Positions 9,597-18,000 of a stretch of DNA of 64,000 bases are shown one piece after another (within the stretch, counting starts at the first letter, position 1; each line of letters starts with the position of its first letter). The stretch spans positions 1 through 64,000 of the forward strand of contig JAENZE010000002.1 of the NCBI GenBank assembly GCA_016841425.1. The letters are read 5' to 3'. The DNA is from Syntrophomonas sp. (GTDB lineage: Bacteria; Bacillota; Syntrophomonadia; Syntrophomonadales; Syntrophomonadaceae). Made by a program: the position numbers and the translations under genes. Below the pieces are notes generated by a model, which did no database searches, was not told the origin of the DNA, and saw only the letters and a list, made by a program, of their open reading frames with translations.

Positions 9597-9664
9597 GTAA
9601 ATATACCAATTGGGAGGATTATGAGCATAGTCTGTTAATAGATCATTTCTGAGGTATGTAAATG

Positions 9665-9826
9665 TCAATTAAAAATTAAGGTCAGGGTACGACCATTCTC
9701 AATGGTTGGCGGCACGTCGAAGGATAGCTGCTGGCCGTTTAGGTTGACGGTGGGTGCTGCTAGGGCTGGCACGGCAAAAGCACAGCACATAAGCAGGGTA
9801 AACAGTATTATTAGAGTTTTTCTCAC
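9665..9826 (-). pseudogene. Truncated copper-amine-oxidase N-domain secreted protein (53 residues)
   Basis: On the minus strand a GTG at 9824-9826 follows GGGGAGGC and opens a 53-residue frame. It has a strong signal peptide (FTLLMCCAFAVPALA) and then TVNLNGQQLSFDVPPTIENG, the first strands of the copper-amine-oxidase N-terminal domain. In the family the next residues are RTLVPLRAIFEALGA. Here RTL is followed by LIFN and a stop. The gene is therefore cut within the first domain. A complete relative lies at 62956-63789. It is probably a remnant left at an element boundary, though a short secreted peptide could still be produced. Confidence 0.7.
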
Positions 9827-9841
9827 GATAAGCCTCCCCAA

Positions 9842-10429
9842 GTTAATAGATCGTATACATTACTATGACAAATATTACTCCATTACACCATAATTTACCA
9901 GATATAAAAATTGAGGTATGTATTGAACGAGGATACTTAAATGGTATATGTTCCTGAGAACCAGCCACGTTGAGACGGTGGTGTTGATAGAGCGGGGATA
10001 GGGCTATAGCTGAGGTTTTGGATGTTTCGAGATTAAGTTGAATATGTTTTTTATGTTCCCTCAGACGTATGTTTGGGGGAATTTTTGTACCCCCGGGGGT
10101 ACATAATAACGCGAAAATAGAACTAATGCGCGGAATTAAAAGGAGTTTTGCGGAATTGTATGGAATAATTTAGGAAAAGGATACTTTGGGTTTATAATGA
10201 AGGTCTAAGAATGCAAAGATAGAGTTTGATAAACAAATAGTTTTATATGGATATAGTGTGCCAAAAGTCTTGTATCTAAAGGTGACAGGGCAAGTTTTAC
10301 CTGATAAAAAGGCCCCGCCATTATTAATTAAACGTATTGTTGACTTGTGATAGTTGCTACAAATACAGACTTAGTTGATAAATAATTAATAGTATCAAAT
10401 TCTCAAATGCAATAAGAAGGTGCTTCATT
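9842..10429. other. Divergent intergenic region upstream of the Druantia-like operon
   Basis: About 590 bp with no coding sequence recognised. It should hold the promoter of the downstream operon. It contains the perfect 18-bp palindrome listed separately and, at the right end, AGAAGGTG before the TTG start of the first operon gene. Confidence 0.5.
10086..10103. promoter_or_regulatory. Perfect 18-bp GC-rich palindrome, candidate operator
   Basis: TGTACCCCCGGGGGTACA is an uninterrupted two-fold symmetric site in an otherwise AT-rich region, about 330 bp upstream of the Druantia-like operon. It is not followed by a T-run, so it is not a terminator. A dimeric repressor could bind here; no regulator has been assigned. 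Confidence 0.4.
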
Positions 10430-12115
10430 TTGGAATGGGCTTTTGACAAAGTTAGCCAACAGAATATAAATGCTAAAGATGCTATTCGAACTGCCAATCG
10501 CTATACTTGTCCCGTTTGCGGAATTGAATGTACTCTTCGAAGAGGAAAGGTAAAGAAACCATATTTTGCTCATATTAATGGTGCTGCCCCTGAAGCTTGT
10601 GAGAATTATCATCCCGGCAACGGAACTAATGGTAATAATAGCCATCTTGGATTTAGATTTCATACCTCTCCCAAGTTGTACATTCGTAAATACAATTCCT
10701 CAAATTGGTATCTGGAAATATTAATCAATGATTATCCTGTGGAAAAGGGAGAAATATCTATCCCTTTTGGTCGCTTTGGGCAAGTCAATATCTCCATACC
10801 CAAAATTAAGGTGGGTGGAATACGCATTCCGGTAAAAACAATGGAATCTTATACTCTTCAAACCAGCGATGAGGTGCCACCCCCTTACAAACAAATGATA
10901 TGTTCTTCTATCGATGGGTTAGATCAGAAAAAGTATAATGTCTTTTATTGCTCAGATGCTGGTGGAATGAGATTACATAAAAAGCAATCGCTAATTTGGG
11001 GACAACAGTATTTTATTGTCTGGCATATGAATTTGGGAATGTTGGGATGGCTACCTAATAATATGCTTCCCCAAGAAAAACTAAATACAAATGACCAATG
11101 GCTTTGTAAAATGATTTGTTTACCTGATGCACAAGATGCGACTATTGAAAAATGGGTTAATAACAAATTGAATTACCAAATTAAACATCCTCCTTTGACA
11201 TTAAATACGTTGTTTCCAATCCCTGATAGAATACTAGATGATGGATCTTCACAAATATCTGAGACAAAATATATATTTATTTCAATAGATAGAAATACAA
11301 CATCAGAGGATTTTTATGAATTAGTAGTTGTGTCAGAGGCTCTTCCCCAATATACAAAAAAGATTAATTTGTGTGGAAAGATGCCAATAATATTGGCTCT
11401 TAACCCGCTACCGTTAGGGCGCACACACCTATGGATTGACGGATACCCGGATATTAGTATAAGTCTATATCATACCCAAAGCATATTTTACGACCACAAT
11501 GTACCTGGTGTTGTATTTACTTTTCAAGATAGTGAGACGAACGAATATATCTCTTCTCCAGCTTTCTCTTCATATACTACATTTCAACTTCAAAAAGTAA
11601 TCTTGGGTAATACATCATTGATTCAGGTTTCTTTACCTAAGAAAGTAAGTGTATTGATAGGCATTCAAAGAGATAACAAAAAGCTATTCAAGGAGTATAG
11701 CATTCCTGAAGGTAGCCACAAAGCATTTGAGCAGCAATTGAAAGATGAAATAATCCAACTGCTCGGTAAAGGGAAGCTAGTAATTGACTTCGGTAATTAC
11801 GGAAAGGTAGAAGTTGATAATGAATTAAATACAGAAGAAAAAATATCATTAACGGATTCCAATCGAAAAAAGCTTAAGTGGCTAATAGCACAAATCTCGT
11901 TAGAGAATAACCTTTATCCGATTGTGGGGATTAAGGAATTTCCAATCCTAAAACTGACTAAACATTGGTTTAACGAGGATGATTATATCCTAATCAAAAA
12001 ACTTATCGGTAATCGTTTTGTACCTTCAGTCTTGTTACCCTATATTAGATCAGTTATCCAAGAGATATCAACTCAACTAAAAATATTTTGCTGGGAGGGG
12101 AAAAATGGAATTTAA
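10430..12115 (+). CDS. DruB-like Druantia component with CoiA-like zinc N-terminus
   Basis: TTG 10430 follows AGAAGGTG and gives 561 residues. The N-terminus has CPVCGIE, a basic segment KVKKPYFAH and a later Cys/His (CENYHPG). This resembles the zinc-binding N-terminal domain of CoiA-type competence proteins, which recognise DNA. The remaining 500 residues are beta-rich with no recognised domain and no membrane segments. It overlaps the next gene by 11 bp and begins a four-gene run that ends in the large DUF1998 helicase. Its size and place fit DruB of type I Druantia, but that label rests on context. It may act as a nucleic-acid sensor or scaffold. Confidence 0.6.
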   Translation: MEWAFDKVSQQNINAKDAIRTANRYTCPVCGIECTLRRGKVKKPYFAHINGAAPEACENYHPGNGTNGNNSHLGFRFHTSPKLYIRKYNSSNWYLEILINDYPVEKGEISIPFGRFGQVNISIPKIKVGGIRIPVKTMESYTLQTSDEVPPPYKQMICSSIDGLDQKKYNVFYCSDAGGMRLHKKQSLIWGQQYFIVWHMNLGMLGWLPNNMLPQEKLNTNDQWLCKMICLPDAQDATIEKWVNNKLNYQIKHPPLTLNTLFPIPDRILDDGSSQISETKYIFISIDRNTTSEDFYELVVVSEALPQYTKKINLCGKMPIILALNPLPLGRTHLWIDGYPDISISLYHTQSIFYDHNVPGVVFTFQDSETNEYISSPAFSSYTTFQLQKVILGNTSLIQVSLPKKVSVLIGIQRDNKKLFKEYSIPEGSHKAFEQQLKDEIIQLLGKGKLVIDFGNYGKVEVDNELNTEEKISLTDSNRKKLKWLIAQISLENNLYPIVGIKEFPILKLTKHWFNEDDYILIKKLIGNRFVPSVLLPYIRSVIQEISTQLKIFCWEGKNGI

Positions 12116-13940
12116 ATCTTATCCTAAAGAAAAGAGAGATTTCATAAGTGAAAGACCAAAAGAGGAAATTATGGCATTTTGTAAAGAAATAGATTATTAT
12201 GCTTGGAAGAAAATAACCTTAAAGTTGCCTCCTGCAAATGGGTTCAGAAAAGGATCTGGCGCTGAAATCAAAGAGCGCTTCAGAAGTTATATCTGGAGAA
12301 TTGGCCATTGGACAGATGGTAATTGGGAACTATTCTCAGAGCTATGGCTTGCTTGGATCAAGTCGCACCCAGTGTTAGATAATCTTTTAGTGCAATATCA
12401 TAATGATCAAGATTTTCAAGGGGGGACTCCAATTTCCCCCAACTCACAATTGGATATAGGCTGTTTTAAGTTTTTATCATCTTTTAACGAGGAATCGGAA
12501 ATATCAAAAGAATTATTAAAACGGTTTTATGATTATGGATATTTTTTAGAAGATACAAAAATTGAATATTATATTTCTTTTGCAAAGTCAGAATTGGAAT
12601 TAAAAATGTTAAAATCTCTACATCAAATTGATGTTTTGAACACAAAGATTGCTGCATTGGAAAAAATAAATACCGAATCCCAGCAAAGATTTGAACAAGA
12701 ACTAAAAGCAAGAAATAACCAATTTGATAGGCTGAATGTAAAAATAATAGAATTACAAAATATTATTTCTGACTTCCAAAGAAGTTTCGTACAAGAACTA
12801 AAAAATAATGATGTTAAGATTGACCTGAATATTGCAGCATTAGAAAATCAAATTAAAAATCTTCATGACTACTGTTCGGAGCTAACCGATTCATTAACCA
12901 ACGATTTAAATGAAAAGCTTGAGGAAATGGCTGCTCTATTGAAATCAGAAGCCGAGGCTCTTATTGAACTAAGATCTGGGTACAGTAATCAGGAAGTTGG
13001 ATTAACAGCCGGACGGACAGCAACTAGCATATTTTTTGAAAGAATTTTTGGGCTTGATATATTTTTGGAATATGACTCTATAGAAAAGATGGACAAAACC
13101 TTTATTCAGAATTTTAAATCGATAGGAATGACATCACGTGGAGCTAAACAATTATCTAAAGAATTAATAGTCACCATCCTTTCACAGGGAACTATTTCAT
13201 TTCAGGGCTCCTTTGCTTCTATATTAGCTCATATATGTGCCAGAACTATATCGGCAACAAACACTTCTATTTGTTATATTCCCGTTGGATTATTAGACGG
13301 AAATAATTTCAGAAAAATATTTGATAGTTTTCTGGCAGAAGCTTCAACAAGTGAGATGATTAGTACACTCATAATTGAAGGGGTGAACCTTTCCGCGTTT
13401 GAGACTTTCGCACCAAGATTAAATAAATACATTGAAGACCAAGCAATAGGAATAAATCCACTTAAAACAATTATTATCTGCACCTTGGTTAATGGACCGG
13501 CTTCGCTCGAATGTCCCTTGATGCTTTGTGATAGTGGACCAATATTTGATACCGATTGCCTTGAATGGCGAAAAAAATGGGAAACGAATGACATTCAGGA
13601 AGGAGCAATTTCGATACATAAATACAATGAATGGAGTGAATGCCCAGTTGATATTCCGGAAAACTGGGATGAATTATATGAAGAATTTAATTGTCTTGGA
13701 GGGTTTACAACAGTTCTTAGGGAACGATTCCTACAGAAAGCTGCAATGCACATAGAAAAAATGAAAGCAAGTAGCTCTATGATACAGTCGTTGGCATTTG
13801 GTTGGTTGATTCCCAGGGGTATTTTATTAAATGTTGATTTTTCAATATACAAAGAACTTATAGCAGGAGGTAAACTCGATGCTGAGCAGCCTGACGAAAG
13901 AATTAACAAATTGTTGGCTTTGAATGTTTTAGGAGATTAG
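12105..13940 (+). CDS. DruC-like Druantia component with central coiled coil
   Basis: This 611-residue protein overlaps the end of the previous gene by 11 bp; GGGAGGGG precedes its ATG. Residues 165-290 form a long predicted coiled coil rich in Leu, Glu, Asn and Lys. The C-terminal half (residues 295-610) is globular and contains an alpha/beta segment (LIIEGVNLSAFETF, KTIIICTLVNGPASL) suggestive of a nucleotide-binding-like core. No Walker A lysine motif is visible, however. In type I Druantia the gene at this position is druC, of unknown function. The coiled coil suggests assembly with the other subunits. The assignment is by position and size. Confidence 0.55.
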   Translation: MEFKSYPKEKRDFISERPKEEIMAFCKEIDYYAWKKITLKLPPANGFRKGSGAEIKERFRSYIWRIGHWTDGNWELFSELWLAWIKSHPVLDNLLVQYHNDQDFQGGTPISPNSQLDIGCFKFLSSFNEESEISKELLKRFYDYGYFLEDTKIEYYISFAKSELELKMLKSLHQIDVLNTKIAALEKINTESQQRFEQELKARNNQFDRLNVKIIELQNIISDFQRSFVQELKNNDVKIDLNIAALENQIKNLHDYCSELTDSLTNDLNEKLEEMAALLKSEAEALIELRSGYSNQEVGLTAGRTATSIFFERIFGLDIFLEYDSIEKMDKTFIQNFKSIGMTSRGAKQLSKELIVTILSQGTISFQGSFASILAHICARTISATNTSICYIPVGLLDGNNFRKIFDSFLAEASTSEMISTLIIEGVNLSAFETFAPRLNKYIEDQAIGINPLKTIIICTLVNGPASLECPLMLCDSGPIFDTDCLEWRKKWETNDIQEGAISIHKYNEWSECPVDIPENWDELYEEFNCLGGFTTVLRERFLQKAAMHIEKMKASSSMIQSLAFGWLIPRGILLNVDFSIYKELIAGGKLDAEQPDERINKLLALNVLGD

Positions 13941-13941
13941 T

Positions 13942-15012
13942 ATGATACATGTTTCTTTAGAGTCGGGCGATACTGCCCTCAAACTTTTGTTACATATATG
14001 CTCGGACGAAAGTGGACCAATATATTCCCATCGCTTTGATCTTGTGATAGCAGATTATTTGAGAAAAAATCTCCATTCTATATCTGTTAGTGGAGAAGAA
14101 TTTGAGCCTATATATATAACTAAGATTACCAATACAACAAGGCGGCAAATAAGTCCTCTATTAAAGTGTACTAATCAATTGGGTATTCCAGAATATTCAA
14201 ACGAACAATTAGATACTATTATTAGAAGAATTCTTAATATTCTAAGGGATTTACGAGATGTGGTCGAACTTGGAATGGGCTATTGGGCACCGGCTCCAAT
14301 AAGGTTTATAGATATAACAAATACTCCAAATGCTTTAGTAATTGGTAGCCTTCCAACGTATAATTTAAACACATTATTTAGCCCGATAATTAAAGTGGCT
14401 GGATTTGCAAGATTTGTCGATAAACTTTCCTTGATAGAGGCCAACCACCAGCACCCTATTTTATGGCAACAGTTCGATAATTGGATTGGAGATATTCCGT
14501 CGGATTTAATAAGTTGGACTAGGCAGATAATGAAATCTGCTAATGAGCAAATGCACCAATCAGCAGCCAACTACGAAAATATCGAGGTCTATTGTCCTTG
14601 GGCAAAAAACAAATTGCAATATTATAGATGGCTAGTATATGAAGATTTTAAAACGATCAACATCCCAACAACAGATTTAATCTTGTTTCGTTCAAAAAGC
14701 GTACCGCGTACCTTTTGGTTTGGAAAATTTTCATCTACTGCACTTGAAGCAGAAGCCTGTGTTCCAAATTATATTGTGCGTCGCCTTTTATATGGATTGG
14801 ATTTGCTCTATAACAATGAGGTTGAAGCAGCCTGGACAGGCAATACCATAACATTTAACAATTGGTTGCCCCCTGAAGAACTTCGGCTTTTAACAGCTGT
14901 AGGGATGGAGTGTTCAACTGAAATAGGAAGATTGCCGTTAAAATACTATATACAACCCGAATGGAAAAGCATAGTTGTTGATAAGTTGCAGTGTCTTGGT
15001 GTTAATAATTAA
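13942..15012 (+). CDS. DruD-like Druantia component
   Basis: This 356-residue protein starts one base after the previous stop. The close packing implies one transcript and probably translational coupling. It is soluble, has no recognised catalytic motif and has a tryptophan-rich C-terminal half. Its position between the coiled-coil protein and the large helicase, and its size, match druD of type I Druantia. The function of that family is not established, and the assignment is contextual. Confidence 0.5.
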   Translation: MIHVSLESGDTALKLLLHICSDESGPIYSHRFDLVIADYLRKNLHSISVSGEEFEPIYITKITNTTRRQISPLLKCTNQLGIPEYSNEQLDTIIRRILNILRDLRDVVELGMGYWAPAPIRFIDITNTPNALVIGSLPTYNLNTLFSPIIKVAGFARFVDKLSLIEANHQHPILWQQFDNWIGDIPSDLISWTRQIMKSANEQMHQSAANYENIEVYCPWAKNKLQYYRWLVYEDFKTINIPTTDLILFRSKSVPRTFWFGKFSSTALEAEACVPNYIVRRLLYGLDLLYNNEVEAAWTGNTITFNNWLPPEELRLLTAVGMECSTEIGRLPLKYYIQPEWKSIVVDKLQCLGVNN

Positions 15013-15023
15013 GGAGGAGCGGT

Positions 15024-18000
15024 ATGAATAGTAAGGATTATGGAGTATTTACTGTAACCAAGGAATTACATGAGACACTTAGAGCTTACTTGGAAGCACT
15101 GTATCATATCAGAAATACTACCTTAATTTCAGAGCGGCGATGTTTACTGGACCAAGCAGGCTGTATTAGCCAGCGGCCATATATTGAATCAACTGCAGTA
15201 TATAAATACGGTACTTCCTACGAGAGGCTGACTATTCCGGATACTGTTAAGGAGATTCTGAGTTATTTATCCACTCTTGATCCGGGAGTAGGAATATATC
15301 CTTCTATATATGCCCACCAATCCAAAGCTTTAGAGGCTGTTTTAGGCAAAAATCAGGATATTATTGTCGCTACGGGGACTGGTTCTGGAAAAACTGAAAC
15401 TTTCTTAATACCTATCTTAGGATCACTAATTCTTGAGGCAAGTGAAAGACCTGAATCTGCACATATGCGAGGGTGTAGAGCATTACTACTTTATCCTATG
15501 AACGCACTTGTTAATGATCAAATTAGTAGAATACGAAAGATATTTGGCGATGAACGTGTTGCACAAGTATTAGAAAAAAATCGCGGGAGAAGGGTTACAT
15601 TTGGGAGCTATACCGGACGCACTCCCTACCCAGGTAAAAGATCGTCAGCAAAAGATACACAGCATATCAAACCCATGTTTGAAGATTTTTATTTAAGGTA
15701 TATAAATAACCCCGAAAAGATTAAACAGCTTAAAGATAAAGGTAAATGGCCATGTAAAAATCTAGTGAAATTTTACGGTGCAGATAAAGAAGAAGAAGCG
15801 GTTTATAGAAGTGGTAAAAAGAAAGGTAAAAAATATACTATTCATCATTGGGGAGAACGGTTAATAACGCAACCTGAAGATATGGAACTTATGACAAGAC
15901 ATGAAATGCAAGTAAATTCCCCAGACATATTGGTTACAAACTACTCAATGTTAGAGTATATGCTGATGAGGCCTATTGAAAACAGCATATTTTTGGATAC
16001 TAAACGTTGGTTAGATAATGATGATAGAAATACTATAACGCTTGTTTTGGATGAAGCTCATATGTATCGAGGAGCAACTGGTGCAGAAGTTGCTATGCTA
16101 ATACGACGGTTTCAGGCCAGATTAGGTATACCGCGTCAACGCTTAAGATGTATTCTTACTAGTGCTAGTCTAGGTAATGGAGACGAAGCCGAAAAAGATT
16201 TGATTTCATTTGCACGGGATTTAACAGGAGCATCAGAAGTTACACCAGGGTTTACGCTTATAAAAGGGGAGACGGAAGATAGAACTGGCGCAAAACAGGG
16301 ATCAAATGAAGAAGCAGATGCTTTTGCATCATTTGAACTTAGTCTTTTCCAGCAATATGAAATTCACCCAGAAGAGGCGATTTCAGCTATAAATAATCTG
16401 GCAAGTCAGTTGAACTGGCCCAAGTTTAATGATGATCCATCCGAATTAAAGCAGTATCTGTTTTCACAGTTAACGGGGTTTGGTGTAGCTGAAGAGTTAA
16501 TAAAATTAGTAGCCGGAAAAGCAATTCAAATAGATGAACTAGCATTTGCACTCTATCCTAATGCGTCTCCAGAAGGAAGAACAAAGGCGACAGAGGCCTT
16601 AATCGCCTTATGTACATTTGCACAAAGAAAAAAAGATGGTCGTATGCTTTTGCCTACCCGTATGCATTTATTCTATAGGGGCCTCCCTGCGCTTTATGGA
16701 TGTACCAACAGACAGTGTGATTGTCGATTAGATAACGAACCAAAAGATAACTACTTATTAGGCAGACTTTATACGGTTCCCAAAGACCATTGTGAGTGTT
16801 CAGCAGGGGCTAGAGTATATGAACTTCTAACCCATCGTGATTGTGGATCGGCCTTTTTACGGGGTTATATTCGCGGAGAGGGAGGGGATTTTTTATTAAG
16901 TGAACCTGATATTGATTTAAATCCAGATGGGCCAGAAGGGAGTGTTCTTCTTAATGAAATTAATTTATTAGTAGAACAGGGATACCATCCATCTGCAGGA
17001 GCAATGGTTTCAAAAATATGGCTGGATATAGTTACAGGGAAAATAATGACTGAAAGACCTGAAGATACTTCTGGCTTTTTAGAGTGTTTTAGGCCAAACC
17101 AAGAGCCTATTAATACAGGACAGCGCAAATTAATAACATTTCCATCGTGTCCTGTATGTTTGAAAAAATTTCGGGGAGAACGATCAAATATAATGGATCT
17201 TTCCACGAAAGGCGAGGCGCCCTTTGCTAATCTTGTAAAAGCCCAGCTAATGTTACAACCTCCTAAACATTTAGAATCAATAGATTTTCCCAATGGGGGA
17301 AGAAAGGTACTGCTTTTCTCTGATGGACGTCAAAAGGCTGCCCGTTTAGCTCGAGATATTCCGAGAGAAGTCGAACACGACTCATTTAGAAGAGCAATTG
17401 CTCTTTCAGCTAACCTTCTTAAAAAAATAAAAGGGAAAGCCAAATTAACTAAAGACTTATATATTTCTTTTATATCGGTAGCCTCGGAGAATAATTTGCA
17501 TCTCTTTGATGGACCAGATAAAGAAAAATTACTTAACCATATCCAATATTTCAGAGAACAGTATGATTCAGACCTTCAAGATGCTCTTGAAGATGGTTGG
17601 GATATTAATCCACCTAAACGTTATTCTGAGGCCTTATTAAGACAACTTTGCAGTTCTCACTTCTCCCTTCAAGCGACTACCGTTGGGTATGTTATTCCAG
17701 CAAATATTGAAAAACTTGAGAGAGGCTTGGCAAATATAATCCCCGGTTTTGATAAACAGCTAGCTAAAGAAATTAGTGTGTTATTCATTGATAATTTACT
17801 CCAGAGTTATGCATTCGATGGTGATATTTCTGATAGCATAAGGAACAAGGTGTCTGGTTATTACCGTCCTAAATGGGGAAGTAAGGCGAAGTTTAAAAAA
17901 GAGATATTACCGGTTTTAATCAACGAATTCGGGTGGCAGGAAACTGTAATTGAATCTGTGCAAACGTTATTAAGAACACAATTATGCCAAGAGGATGATA

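Noticed and set aside
10430-12115. CoiA competence protein for the first Druantia-locus gene
   Set aside because: Only the zinc N-terminus resembles CoiA. The nuclease core of CoiA is absent and the operon context is Druantia.
16865-17293. A 142-codon minus-strand frame inside druE
   Set aside because: It lies entirely within the helicase gene, has no start context and no recognisable motif.
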